Source: Streptomyces sp. NBC_00691 (GTDB lineage: Bacteria; Actinomycetota; Actinomycetes; Streptomycetales; Streptomycetaceae). From it: a stretch of DNA of 64,000 nucleotides. The stretch is from contig NZ_CP109007.1 of assembly GCF_036226665.1 (NCBI RefSeq), forward strand, positions 5,806,501-5,870,500, read 5' to 3'. The notes beneath the pieces were generated by a model. That model was given only the letters and a program-made list of their open reading frames with translations. It ran no database searches and had not been told where the DNA came from. Position numbers and translations under genes: made by a program. Shown in pieces: positions 51,372 to 60,351 of this stretch (its first letter is position 1; the number at the start of each line of letters is the position of its first letter).

Positions 51372-52429
51372 CGGCCCACCCGGGGGTCGAGCAGCGGATA
51401 CAGCAGGTCGGCGATCAGGTTCATCAGGATCATCGCTCCGGCGAAGACCACGAACAGGCCCTGGACGAGCGGCAGGTCGGGCACGCTCAGGGCCTGGTAG
51501 AAGAGCCCGCCGAGCCCCGGCCAGGAGAACACCGTCTCCACCAGGATCGAACCGGCCGCCACATGGCCCAGGTTGATGAAGATCATGGTCACGGTCGGCA
51601 GGAGGGCGTTCGGCACGGCGTGCCGGCGCCGCACGTCGTCGTCGCGCAGCCCCTTCGCGCGCGCCGTCGTCAGATAGTCGCCGCCCATCTCGTCGAGGAG
51701 CGAGGAGCGCATCACGAGCAGGGTCTGCGCGTATCCGACGGCCACGAGTGTGACGACCGGCAGGACGAGGTGGTGGGCGACGTCGAGGACGTGGGCGAAG
51801 CCGGTCTCGCCGGTGCCCGACTCCATGCCGCCGGTCGGGAAGAGGCCCGGGACCGGGCCGATGCCGACCGAGAACACGATGATGAGCAGCAGCCCCAGCC
51901 AGAAGGAGGGCACCGACCAGAGCGTCAGCGCGATCCCGGTGTTCAGCTTGTCGCCGAGCCCGCCGTGGCGCCAGGCCGAGCGGGTGCCGAGCCAGAGTCC
52001 GAGCATCGAGTAGATCACCACGGCGACACCGGTGAGCAGCAGCGTCGCGGGCAGCTTCTCCGCGATGAGGTCGCCGACCGGGGCGCGGAACTGGAACGAG
52101 GTGCCGAAGTCGCCGCTCAGCGCCTTGGCGCAGTAGTCGGTGAACTGCTGCCACAGCGGCAGGTCGAGGCCGAACTGACGCCGCAGCGTGGCAAGTTGTT
52201 CGGCGGAGGTGGGCACGCCGTGTGTCATCGCCTTCACCGGGTCGCCGGGGATGATCCGGAACAGGAAGAAGCTGGTGACGAGGACGGCGAAGAGGGAGAC
52301 GAGCGCGCCGCCCAGCTTGCCCGCCGCGTGGCGGAGATAGCCGAGGGAGGAACCGGTGCGGGGTGCGCCGTCCGTGGCGCGGGCCTCTTCGGCCCGCACC
52401 ACGTCGGCGGGGGTGCTCGCGGTCGTCAC
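51368..52429 (-). CDS. oligopeptide/nickel-type ABC transporter permease (OppB-like)
   Basis: A 353-residue permease with about six spans; the first is at about 38-60. Seen: FFLFRIIPGDPV, the EAA loop GGDYLTTARAKGLRDDDV and SILVETVFSWPGLGGLFYQA. The N-terminal 30 residues are hydrophilic. The frame starts at the GTG at 52429, 3 bp after the OppA-like stop; no strong ribosome-binding site is seen, so it probably depends on coupling. Confidence 0.9.
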   Translation of the reverse strand: MTTASTPADVVRAEEARATDGAPRTGSSLGYLRHAAGKLGGALVSLFAVLVTSFFLFRIIPGDPVKAMTHGVPTSAEQLATLRRQFGLDLPLWQQFTDYCAKALSGDFGTSFQFRAPVGDLIAEKLPATLLLTGVAVVIYSMLGLWLGTRSAWRHGGLGDKLNTGIALTLWSVPSFWLGLLLIIVFSVGIGPVPGLFPTGGMESGTGETGFAHVLDVAHHLVLPVVTLVAVGYAQTLLVMRSSLLDEMGGDYLTTARAKGLRDDDVRRRHAVPNALLPTVTMIFINLGHVAAGSILVETVFSWPGLGGLFYQALSVPDLPLVQGLFVVFAGAMILMNLIADLLYPLLDPRVGR

Positions 52430-52432
52430 CGA

Positions 52433-54274
52433 CTACTCGCGGTCGTCGGCGGTGGTACGACGGCGACGGGCGGTCCAGACGCCCACGGCGACGAGGACGA
52501 GCGCGACGGGGCCGAGGACCAGCCAGAGGGCCGTCGATGAGCCGGAGTCGTCGCCGCCGGACGCGGAGGCCGTGGGCGTGGCCGACCACCAGCTCCAGTA
52601 GCCGTCCTGGCCCCAGAGGTTTCCGGCGGCCTCGGGCATGGTCGTGATGGACGCGATCTGGTCCGTGCGGTACGCCTCGAGGGCGTTCGGGTAGGCCATG
52701 ATGTTCATGTACCCCGTGTCGTACAGCCGGGACTGCATCCGCTTCACCAGATCCGCCCGCTTGGCGGTGTCGTACTCCACCGCCTGCTGCGCGTAGAGCC
52801 CGTCGAACTCCTTGTCGCAGATGAAGTTGTCGGTGGCCCCGGAGTCCTTCGGCGTCGCGGGGAGCGTGCCGCAGGTGTGGATCGACAGGACGTAGTCCGG
52901 GTCGGGGTTGACCGACCAGCCGTCGAACGCGAGGTCGTAGTCACCCTTGACCCACGGGTCCGAGACGCTGTCGAGGCAGTCGACCTTCAGGCCGATGCCC
53001 AGCTCGCCCCACCACTCCTGGAGGTACTTGCCGACCGCCTTGTCGTTCGGGTCGGTGGCGTGACAGAGGATCCGGAAGTCCAGCGGCCTGCCGTCCTTGC
53101 CGACCCGCTTGCCGTCGGCGTTCTTCCGGTAGCCGGCCGCGTCGAGGACCTTCGCGGCGGCGGCGGGGTCGTACGCGCGCTTCTGGGCGTCCCCGGGCTT
53201 CCAGTAGTACGAGCCGAAGCGCGGCGGGATGTAGCCCTCGCCCTCGACCGCGTGACCCTGGAAGACCTTGTCGACGAGGGTGGTCCGGTCGACCGCGAGG
53301 AAGAGCGCCTTGCGCACCTCGGGGTCGAGCAGCGCCTTGTGGCCGTTGCCGAAGGCCTTGCCGTCCTGGGCCTTCGCGCCCGGGTTGGTGGCGATGGCGT
53401 AGAAGCGCCGGCCGGGGGCGTCGTTGACCTTGACGTCCTTCTGGGTCTTCAGCGCGGCGGCCTGGGCCGGCGTCAGGTTCGGTACGAAGGACACCTCGCC
53501 CTTCTGGAGGGCGGCGACGGCGGCGTCCCCGTCCTTGTAGTACTTGAAGACCAGCTCGTCGAACTTGGGCGCGCCCCGCCAGAACGTCTTGTTCGGCTTG
53601 AGCTTGATGTACTGGTCGACCTTGAAGTCCGTGATGACGAACGGACCGTTGCCCACGATGGGGAACTGCTTGTCGTTGTTGAACTTGGAGAAGTCGCCGA
53701 CCTTCTCCCAGACGTGCTTCGGCACGATCGGCACGTCGAGCGCGGTCATGGTGGCCTGCGGCTTCTTGAGCCGGATGACGAGCGTCTTCGGGTCGGGTGC
53801 GGTGACCTGTGCGAAGTTCGCCGTGAAGCTGCCGTTGGCGGTGGCGGCGTTCGGGTCGGTCATCATCTTGTTGAAGGTCCAGGCCGCGTCCTCGGCGGTG
53901 GCCGGCTGCCCGTCGGACCACTTCGAGTTCTCGCGGATCGTGTACGTCCACGTCAGCTTGTCCGCCGAGGGGGTCCACGCCGTCGCCAGGCCCGGGACCG
54001 TCCGGGCGTCCTTGGCGTCGTAGTTGGTGAGGTACTCGTACGCCAGCCGGTGGATGCTGGTAGAGGTGAGCTTCTGGGCGAGGAACGGGCTCAGCGAGTC
54101 GATGCTCTGCGAGACGGCGACGGTGAGCGTGTTGCCCGGGGACTTGTCGTCCTCCGCGGCGGCGGTACCGGGGACGGCCACGAGCGAGACGGCGGTGACA
54201 CCGGAGGCGAGCAGCAGACGGAGCGCTCTGCGGGTGGGGGTGTGACGGGGCGGAACCTTCGTGACCATGACCAT
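52433..54274 (-). CDS. ABC transporter substrate-binding protein (OppA-like) with C-terminal membrane anchor
   Basis: A 613-residue family-5 solute-binding protein, first gene of the importer operon. The Sec signal peptide (about 1-40) ends in GTAAAEDD, with no lipobox Cys. The binding domain follows, with IDSLSPFLAQKLTS, LTWTYTIRENSKWSDG and VPKHVWEKVGD in the N-lobe. Unusually, a C-terminal span (TALWLVLGPVALVLVAVGVW) followed by RRRR would anchor it. The substrate may be peptides; nickel or other solutes are possible. The ATG at 54274 has GAGG 9 bases upstream. Confidence 0.9.
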   Translation of the reverse strand: MVMVTKVPPRHTPTRRALRLLLASGVTAVSLVAVPGTAAAEDDKSPGNTLTVAVSQSIDSLSPFLAQKLTSTSIHRLAYEYLTNYDAKDARTVPGLATAWTPSADKLTWTYTIRENSKWSDGQPATAEDAAWTFNKMMTDPNAATANGSFTANFAQVTAPDPKTLVIRLKKPQATMTALDVPIVPKHVWEKVGDFSKFNNDKQFPIVGNGPFVITDFKVDQYIKLKPNKTFWRGAPKFDELVFKYYKDGDAAVAALQKGEVSFVPNLTPAQAAALKTQKDVKVNDAPGRRFYAIATNPGAKAQDGKAFGNGHKALLDPEVRKALFLAVDRTTLVDKVFQGHAVEGEGYIPPRFGSYYWKPGDAQKRAYDPAAAAKVLDAAGYRKNADGKRVGKDGRPLDFRILCHATDPNDKAVGKYLQEWWGELGIGLKVDCLDSVSDPWVKGDYDLAFDGWSVNPDPDYVLSIHTCGTLPATPKDSGATDNFICDKEFDGLYAQQAVEYDTAKRADLVKRMQSRLYDTGYMNIMAYPNALEAYRTDQIASITTMPEAAGNLWGQDGYWSWWSATPTASASGGDDSGSSTALWLVLGPVALVLVAVGVWTARRRRTTADDRE

Positions 54275-54337
54275 GAGACGTGACCTCGCGTCGGGGGATC
54301 TGTCGTGGATCTTGGGCTGACGGGGAGTGAAGCGAAG

Positions 54338-54366
54338 GTTTATCAGCGGTGGTCTGCCGTCGTCAA
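54338..54366 (-). promoter_or_regulatory. promoter of the opp-type operon
   Basis: Read on the minus strand: TTGACG (54366-54361), a 16-17 base spacer, then GATAAA/ATAAAC (54344-54338). It would give a leader of about 57 bases before the ATG at 54274. It is the best promoter match in the 186-bp gap, which otherwise holds only a terminator. Confidence 0.6.
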
Positions 54367-54405
54367 CGATCCCTCAAACCCCTTGTGGGCTGCGGGAATG
54401 CCAAA

Positions 54406-54437
54406 AGGCCCCGTACCGGTGAACCGGTACGGGGCCT
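54406..54437 (-). terminator. intrinsic terminator of the EspI-like gene
   Basis: A perfect 14-bp stem (54406-54419 and 54424-54437) with loop TGAA. On the minus strand it is followed by TTTT, unusual for this GC-rich genome, and lies 24 bp past the stop of the leftward gene. Confidence 0.9.
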
Positions 54438-54460
54438 CATTGGTCTACTCCTGTGACGCC

Positions 54461-57400
54461 TTACTGCTGAGGGGCTGGCGGAGCCTGCGGAGGCTGCTCC
54501 TGGGACCAGTTCGGCGGCGGGACCTGCGCCTGTCCCTGGTCATGACCCTGCGGCTGCCCCTGGCCGTGCTCGTGTGGATCCGCCTGCGGAGGCAACGGCT
54601 GCCCCGGCTGCGGCTGCTGCCAGCCCTGCGGCATACCGGGCTGGCCGGGCTGCGCCCCGTACGGCTGTCCGGGCGCGGGCGGTGCTCCGTACGGCTGACC
54701 CGGCGCGGGCTGCCCCGGCATCGGCTGCTGCCCCGGCATGGGCTGCGCGCCGTACGGCTGTCCGGGCGCGGGCGGCGCGCCGTACGGCTGTCCCGGCGCC
54801 GGCTGCTGACCGTACGGCTGCTGCGGCGGGTACGGCTGACCGGGCGGCTGCTGTCCGGGCACCGGCTGCCCGGGGACCGGCTGGCCGGGCAGGGGCTGGG
54901 CCCCGTACGGCTGCCCCGGTACGGGCTGACCGGGAGCGAACTGACCCGGCACCGGCTGACCGGGCATCGGCTGACCGGGCATCTGGTGGCCCGGCATCGG
55001 CGGGGCCATGTGCGGCGGCAGCGCGCCCTGGCCGTCGCCGGTCCACAGGCCCTGCGCCTGCTGCGCCCGTACGAAGTCCTCGGCCACCATCGCCGAGAGA
55101 TGGAAGTACGCCTCCCGGGTCTTCGGGCGCATCATGTCGAGGTCCACCTCGGCGCCGGCCGACAGGTGCTCGTCGAAGGGCACGACCACGACGCCGCGGC
55201 AGCGGGTCTGGAAGTGCTGCACGATGTCCTCGACCTTGATCATCTTGCCGGTCTCGCGGACCCCGGAGATGACCGTGATGGAGCGCTGTACCAGGTCCGC
55301 GTAGCCGTGCGCGGAGAGCCAGTCCAGCGTCGTCGACGCGCTGGACGCGCCGTCCACGGAGGGCGTGGAGATGATGATCAGCTGATCGGCGAGGTCGAGC
55401 ACCCCGCGCATCGCGCTGTACAGCAGACCCGTGCCCGAGTCCGTGAGGATGATCGGGTACTGCTTGCCCAGGACGTCGATGGCCCGCCGGTAGTCCTCGT
55501 CGTTGAACGTCGTCGAGACCGCCGGGTCCACGTCGTTGGCGAGGATCTCCAGACCGGACGGCGCCTGCGAGGTGAACCGGCGGATGTCCATGTACGAGTG
55601 CAGGTACGGGATCGCCTGCACCAGGTCACGGATGGTCGCCCCGGTCTCGCGCCGCACCCGTCGGCCCAGCGTGCCGGCGTCCGGGTTGGCGTCGATGGCC
55701 AGGATCTTGTCCTGCCGCTCCGTCGCGAGCGTCGCGCCGAGCGCGGTGGTCGTGGTGGTCTTGCCGACACCGCCCTTGAGCGAGATGACCGCGATCCGGT
55801 AGCAGGAGAGGACGGGGGTCCGGATCAGCTCCAGCTTGCGCTGCCGCTCCGCCTCCTCCTTCTTGCCGCCGAGCTTGAAGCGGGCGGCGGCGCCGCCGGG
55901 CGTCCGGCTGGACTTGGGCTTCTGCTTGTTGTTCCGCAGGAGACGGTCGGAGGACAGCTCGACGGCCGCGTTGTAGCCGAGCGGGGCGCCCGGCACGGAC
56001 CGCTCCCGCTGGTCGTGCGTCACGGGCGAGGGCCAGGCGGCCCCGGTCCGCGGGTCGACCGGCTGCCCGTCGTGCGGCGGCTGGGGGGCCGGGGCCTGCG
56101 GGGGTACGGCGGCGGGGTGCGGGTAGCCGTAACCGCCCTGGGCCTGCGGCGGCACGCCACCGGGGACCCCGGGCTGTCCCCCCGGACCCTGCGGGTAGCC
56201 GTAACCGGCCTGCGGCGGAGGCGTCGCCCCGGGCTGCGGGAAGCCGTAGCCGCCCTGGGGGGCCGGAGCCGGGGGCTGGGTGGCCTGGGGAGCGTGCGGA
56301 GCCTGGGGGTAGCCGTAACCGCCGGGGGCCGGGGGCTGGTCGTGCGGCGCCTGCTGGGCGTGCGGAGCCTGCGCGGCCTGCGGGTAGCCGTACGCGCCGG
56401 GCGCCTGGGCCTGCGGCGGGACGGGGCCGGGTGCGCCCGGCGTCGCGGGCGGCGGCCAGGCGGCGGCGGGCGGCAACGGAGCGGCCTGCGGCTGCGCACC
56501 CGGCTGCGCGGGCCACTGCTGGGCCGGCCCGGGAGCGGCCGGCTGGAACGACGGCGGCAGCGGCGGCAGGCCGGCGCCCGCCTGCGGTCCGGCGGCCGGG
56601 AAGGGCTGCCCCGGCACGGGGGCGTGAGGCGGAGCGGCACCGGGGTACGGACCGGGAGCCGGGTCGGGGGCGAAACCCTGCGGAGCGGCGTCGGCCGGCG
56701 GGTAGGAGACGGGCGCCATCGGCTCCGTCAGCGCCTCGGGAGCGGCCGCGACGGGGTCCGGCAGCGCCGCGTCACCGGAGGCGTCCGCGGGTACGGCGTC
56801 GGTGACCGGTGCGGAGTCCGCCTCGGCGCCCTCCGGGCCCGGGTCGGTGTCCGCCGCGGAGTCGGCGACCCGGTCGGGCGCGGCCTCGTCGTGGGCGTCG
56901 GGTGCCTCCGCCGCTTCGGGTGCCTCGGGGGACGTGGCGGAGAGGGCATCCTCCGTGCCGGAGTCCGTCGGGTCCGCCGCCTCGGCGTCGGACGCCGGGG
57001 TCTCGGCCGGTGCACTGTCGTCGGCGGGTGCTGCCGGCTTCTCGGGACCCGCCGCGGGCGTCGCCGGGGAGGCCGCGGCGGCCTCCGCCGCACGCTCCGC
57101 GATCTCGCGCTGGAGGGCGGCGGGGGAGAAGCGCATGGTCGAGCCGCTCTCGACGTCCCCGCCCCCGAACGGCGCCGCGGGCGCGGGCGCGGCGGCACCC
57201 GGTAGCGGTGCCGGCGGGGGATAGGCACCCGGCACCGGGGCGTCGGGAGCCGCGACGACAGGGGGCGTGACCACGGGAGGCGCGACGACGGGGGGTGTGA
57301 CGACCGGGGGTGCGGCGACCGGGGGTGTGGCGAGCGGAGGGGCGGCCACCGGGGGCGTCACCGCGGGAGGCGGCGTGACAGCCGGAGGCCCGGCCACGGG

Positions 57401-57811
57401 AGGCATCCCGACCGGAGGCATCCCCGCCGTCGGCACCTGCCCGGCGGCGGGAGGCGGTGTGCCCATCGCGGGCGCACCCGCCCCGGGCATGCCCGTCACC
57501 GGCGTGCCCGCCGCCGGAGTACCCGCCACGGGCGTACCCCCGGCCGGCGTGCCCATCGCGGGCGCTCCCGCGTTCCAGCTCGGCTCGAAACCGCTGCCCG
57601 CCGGGAGGCCCGGGACCGGGACGGGGGCTCCGCTCGGCGGCGGGGGAGTGGCACCGCCGGCCCCCGCACCGCCCGACGCGTTCTGCGTGTACCAGGCCGG
57701 CGGGGTGTAGTCGATGGTGAACTCACCCGTCATCTCGGCGGGATCCGCGTCGGACTGATCGTCGGCGGGCGGACTCCAACCCCCGTGGATCTCGTCGCGA
57801 TCGCCGTTCAC
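54461..57811 (-). CDS. EspI-like type VII secretion protein: Pro-rich arms around a MinD-type ATPase
   Basis: A 1116-residue protein. Residues 1-~620 are Pro/Ala-rich and low-complexity, with an acidic segment (~260-350) and YGYPQ-type units. The MinD/ParA-like ATPase (~655-930) has the deviant Walker A SLKGGVGKTTTT, the ADTGT-like LTDSGTG, and LAIDANPDAGTLG. The C-terminal ~170 residues are PGQP-type repeats. ESX-1 EspI of mycobacteria has the same order of Pro-rich arm then MinD-like domain. The GTG at 57811 has AGGAGG 4-5 bases upstream. It is the last of three leftward genes of the ESX cluster; probably it modulates secretion or positions the machine. Confidence 0.85.
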   Translation of the reverse strand: MNGDRDEIHGGWSPPADDQSDADPAEMTGEFTIDYTPPAWYTQNASGGAGAGGATPPPPSGAPVPVPGLPAGSGFEPSWNAGAPAMGTPAGGTPVAGTPAAGTPVTGMPGAGAPAMGTPPPAAGQVPTAGMPPVGMPPVAGPPAVTPPPAVTPPVAAPPLATPPVAAPPVVTPPVVAPPVVTPPVVAAPDAPVPGAYPPPAPLPGAAAPAPAAPFGGGDVESGSTMRFSPAALQREIAERAAEAAAASPATPAAGPEKPAAPADDSAPAETPASDAEAADPTDSGTEDALSATSPEAPEAAEAPDAHDEAAPDRVADSAADTDPGPEGAEADSAPVTDAVPADASGDAALPDPVAAAPEALTEPMAPVSYPPADAAPQGFAPDPAPGPYPGAAPPHAPVPGQPFPAAGPQAGAGLPPLPPSFQPAAPGPAQQWPAQPGAQPQAAPLPPAAAWPPPATPGAPGPVPPQAQAPGAYGYPQAAQAPHAQQAPHDQPPAPGGYGYPQAPHAPQATQPPAPAPQGGYGFPQPGATPPPQAGYGYPQGPGGQPGVPGGVPPQAQGGYGYPHPAAVPPQAPAPQPPHDGQPVDPRTGAAWPSPVTHDQRERSVPGAPLGYNAAVELSSDRLLRNNKQKPKSSRTPGGAAARFKLGGKKEEAERQRKLELIRTPVLSCYRIAVISLKGGVGKTTTTTALGATLATERQDKILAIDANPDAGTLGRRVRRETGATIRDLVQAIPYLHSYMDIRRFTSQAPSGLEILANDVDPAVSTTFNDEDYRRAIDVLGKQYPIILTDSGTGLLYSAMRGVLDLADQLIIISTPSVDGASSASTTLDWLSAHGYADLVQRSITVISGVRETGKMIKVEDIVQHFQTRCRGVVVVPFDEHLSAGAEVDLDMMRPKTREAYFHLSAMVAEDFVRAQQAQGLWTGDGQGALPPHMAPPMPGHQMPGQPMPGQPVPGQFAPGQPVPGQPYGAQPLPGQPVPGQPVPGQQPPGQPYPPQQPYGQQPAPGQPYGAPPAPGQPYGAQPMPGQQPMPGQPAPGQPYGAPPAPGQPYGAQPGQPGMPQGWQQPQPGQPLPPQADPHEHGQGQPQGHDQGQAQVPPPNWSQEQPPQAPPAPQQ

Positions 57812-58038
57812 TTTGCCTCCTGGTGTGGTCGAGCACCCTTGTGCCGTTGTGGGCGGGGCTCTTCCACCCTAATCGGCGCGGGCAACCCCCGGGCAGGCCC
57901 GACGGCCCCTCCGCGCCCGACCCCATGACCCGGTCCGGTCGCCAAGTGACCTGACCGCGTCGCTGAGTGAGAACCCCGACCGTTCAAAACGGTGTAAAAA
58001 CGGACGTAGTTGAACGACTTCATGCCGTTCCGTGCCGT
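57812..58038. other. gap between the EspI-like gene and the 273-residue gene
   Basis: A 227-bp gap. At 57979-57993 is the palindrome ACCGTT-CAA-AACGGT next to an A-run (57996-58000), an AT-rich island in very GC-rich DNA. On the minus strand it follows the stop of the upstream gene, so it could be a weak terminator or an operator for the EspI-like gene. I see no further gene. Confidence 0.4.
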
Positions 58039-58860
58039 TCAGTCCATCCTGCGCGCGGCGCCCAACAATCCGGTCTCGGCGTCGGTGCCCTGCGTCATGA
58101 CGAACTGGCGGTCGCTCGGGGTGCACCAGAGCGTCACTCCGTCCGCGAGCGTGGAGAGCGCCTCGTACTCGTGGCGCGGCAGGCTCATGATGCGGCCGAT
58201 CTGCGTGGCCTCGTCGGGCGAGACCCGCTGGACGCCGACCAGCGAGGACTTCTCCAGGAGCCGGGGCGCGACCGGGCTCAGATAGGGCAGCAGCGTGACC
58301 ACCGACTGCCAGGGCGCCGACACGACACGGCCGCGCGGCGGCCGCATGCCGCAGTCGCGGATCACGACCACCGGGCTGCCCGCGGAGGCTCCCTGCGGCG
58401 GCACACGGCCCACGTCATGCAGCGCGATGCACGGCTGGCCGCCGCCGGCGGCCTGCGCGAGCGCCGTCCAGGCCTGCGCGCGGCCCGTCTCGACCGCCAC
58501 CCGGGCGCCCGTCGCGGCGGCCCGGAGGGCCAGCACCTGGGCGGTCCACAGACCGCCGATGAGCGTGATGTCGTACGGCACGGGCCGGTTGATGCCGAGC
58601 ACGGCGGGCCGGCTCTCGGCGTCGACGCCGATCACCATGCCGTCGTCGCCGACCGGCAGGGCCAGAGCCTCGAGTTGGTCGAGGGGGACGGCGTGCCGGT
58701 CGCGGCGGGGCCCGACGAGCCCGAATCCGAAGCGGGGCTTCACGGCCCGGCCCGTACCCCGGGAGCCGGTGCCCCGGGAGGAGGCCCGGCCGGTGCCACC
58801 GGCACCCGGACGGGCCGGCGTACCGAAGGAGGAGGAAGAGGAGGAGGCGGCGTGGGACAT
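58039..58860 (-). CDS. type VII secretion-associated protein of unknown function
   Basis: A 273-residue protein. The N-terminal 40 residues are Ser/Gly/Arg-rich and disordered; the rest is an alpha/beta domain with alternating hydrophobic strands (VVVIRDCGM, ITLIGGLW, VAVETGRAQAW). No P-loop or membrane span is visible. Its ATG shares one base with the EccE stop (TGATG), so it is coupled to EccE and likely works with the ESX machine. I do not recognise the family; a degenerate ATPase-like fold is one guess. Confidence 0.75.
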   Translation of the reverse strand: MSHAASSSSSSFGTPARPGAGGTGRASSRGTGSRGTGRAVKPRFGFGLVGPRRDRHAVPLDQLEALALPVGDDGMVIGVDAESRPAVLGINRPVPYDITLIGGLWTAQVLALRAAATGARVAVETGRAQAWTALAQAAGGGQPCIALHDVGRVPPQGASAGSPVVVIRDCGMRPPRGRVVSAPWQSVVTLLPYLSPVAPRLLEKSSLVGVQRVSPDEATQIGRIMSLPRHEYEALSTLADGVTLWCTPSDRQFVMTQGTDAETGLLGAARRMD

Positions 58861-60161
58861 CAGCGCGCACCCCCCAGCGGAAGCGTCGCGAGGATGCCCG
58901 GCACCTGTTCACGGTCGAGTCGCACGAGTCCCGTCCTCACCCCGCGCGCGGCGCGCTCCAGTTCGTGCCGTGCGGCGACCAGTTCCTCGTCGCTGCGCCC
59001 GGTGATCCGTACGTGTCCGGCCACCGTCACCTCCTGCCGGTCCCCGCCGCTCAGCGTCAGGCTGAACGTCGTCGCGAGCGCGGGCAGCGAGGTCAGCAGG
59101 GCCACCAGCTGCGGCATCGAGGCCCCCGAGCCGCCCTGCCCGCCGAGCTGGGGCCAGCGCCCCACCCAGTACGTCGTGTGCCGCCGGTCGTCCACCCGCC
59201 AGGTCCGCGCGGTCTCCTGGGTCCGGCGGCTCTGTGTCTGCCCCCGGCCCGCCTGCGCTATCGCCATCGGGCTGGCGCAGGTCGAGGTGGCGAGCGCCGA
59301 GACGAGTTCCTGCTCCGTGAGCACGCTCGCCGCGAACCCGGCGCCCGCCAGCCGGCTCGCCAGCTGGTCCGCCGCCCGCACCACGCACTTCTGCGCGCCC
59401 TTGAGGCCGCCGCCGCGCGCGGATACGGCCTCCGGGCAGAGTTCGGGGTCGAGTTTGAGCGCGATCCAGGTGATGCGAACGGCGGGCGAACCCGTCTGCG
59501 CCTGGAGCGGCCCGTAGTTGCGCGCGGCCATCGACTGCGCGGGCAGGTGCGGCGCGGGAGCGGGCTGCGTGTGCTGCACGATCTGCGCCGACTCCAGGCG
59601 GATGCCGTCCACGCTCAGGACGTCCCGGACGAGTCCGACGGGCAGCGGCGCGGCCGCGCGGTCCGGGCGCAGCGCCGTGCCCTCCGCCTCGACCCGCAGG
59701 ACCGCCGTCAGGAAGGTGCCGTCGCCGATCATCCCGACCGGCCGGCGGTCACGATCGCTGTACGCGTAGGTCCGCAGGGCCGGGTCGCACTCGACGACCG
59801 GCGCGAGCCCCGGCTCGGTGCCCTCGGGCACCGTGAAGGAGGACGCCTTGCGGGTGCGCGTGCGCAGCGCCAAGAACGTTCCGAGCCACTCGGGAAGCGA
59901 GCGGCGGTGCCGACGGACGACCGCCATCAGCAGGAGTACGACGGCGACCACGCCCGCGGGGACCATCAGCATCGGCTCGACGACCCAGGCGACGAGCATC
60001 AGTGCCGCCGCCACCTCGATCAGTACGAGCTGTTGCAACTGGAACGAACCGAAGTGTCCCGGGCGCGCCTGGAGCTTCGGCGAGACCGAGGAAACAGGCC
60101 CCGTGGACGGGGGTGCTGGGGCGGTGGCCGCGGCGGGCCGCGTCCGCGTCGCGGAAACCAT
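58860..60161 (-). CDS. eccE: type VII secretion protein EccE
   Basis: A 433-residue EccE-type component. An Ala/Pro/Thr-rich head is followed by two adjacent membrane spans (about 45-85: LIEVAAALMLVAWVV and PAGVVAVVLLLMAVV), then RRHRRSLPEWL and a large domain with the EccE-like patterns TRKASSFTVPEG, TYWVGRWPQL and VTVAGHVRITG. EccE is the peripheral subunit of the ESX membrane complex. The ATG at 60161 follows GGGGATT. It is divergent from eccB. Confidence 0.85.
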   Translation of the reverse strand: MVSATRTRPAAATAPAPPSTGPVSSVSPKLQARPGHFGSFQLQQLVLIEVAAALMLVAWVVEPMLMVPAGVVAVVLLLMAVVRRHRRSLPEWLGTFLALRTRTRKASSFTVPEGTEPGLAPVVECDPALRTYAYSDRDRRPVGMIGDGTFLTAVLRVEAEGTALRPDRAAAPLPVGLVRDVLSVDGIRLESAQIVQHTQPAPAPHLPAQSMAARNYGPLQAQTGSPAVRITWIALKLDPELCPEAVSARGGGLKGAQKCVVRAADQLASRLAGAGFAASVLTEQELVSALATSTCASPMAIAQAGRGQTQSRRTQETARTWRVDDRRHTTYWVGRWPQLGGQGGSGASMPQLVALLTSLPALATTFSLTLSGGDRQEVTVAGHVRITGRSDEELVAARHELERAARGVRTGLVRLDREQVPGILATLPLGGAR

Positions 60162-60188
60162 GATGGAGAATCCCCCTCAATTCATCCC

Positions 60189-60230
60189 GATCACCCTGGC
60201 CCGCCAGGGCTTTGGCGGCCGGATCACCCT
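60189..60230. promoter_or_regulatory. repeat-rich control region between eccE and eccB
   Basis: Two copies of GATCACCCT (60189-60197, 60222-60230), 33 bp apart, flank the palindrome CCCTGGC-CC-GCCAGGG (60194-60209). The 190-bp gap must hold promoters for both directions. CATAGT at 60262-60267 is a weak -10 candidate for eccB. Confidence 0.4.
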
Positions 60231-60351
60231 ACCCGCCCCACGAACCCCACGGGACAGCAGGCATAGTAGGGGGCCGGTCCGACAGCCGGGGCCCGGGTGT
60301 CACCTCCCCCGGCTCCCGCGCGAAGATCGCGCCTGACGAGAATGGGGACTC

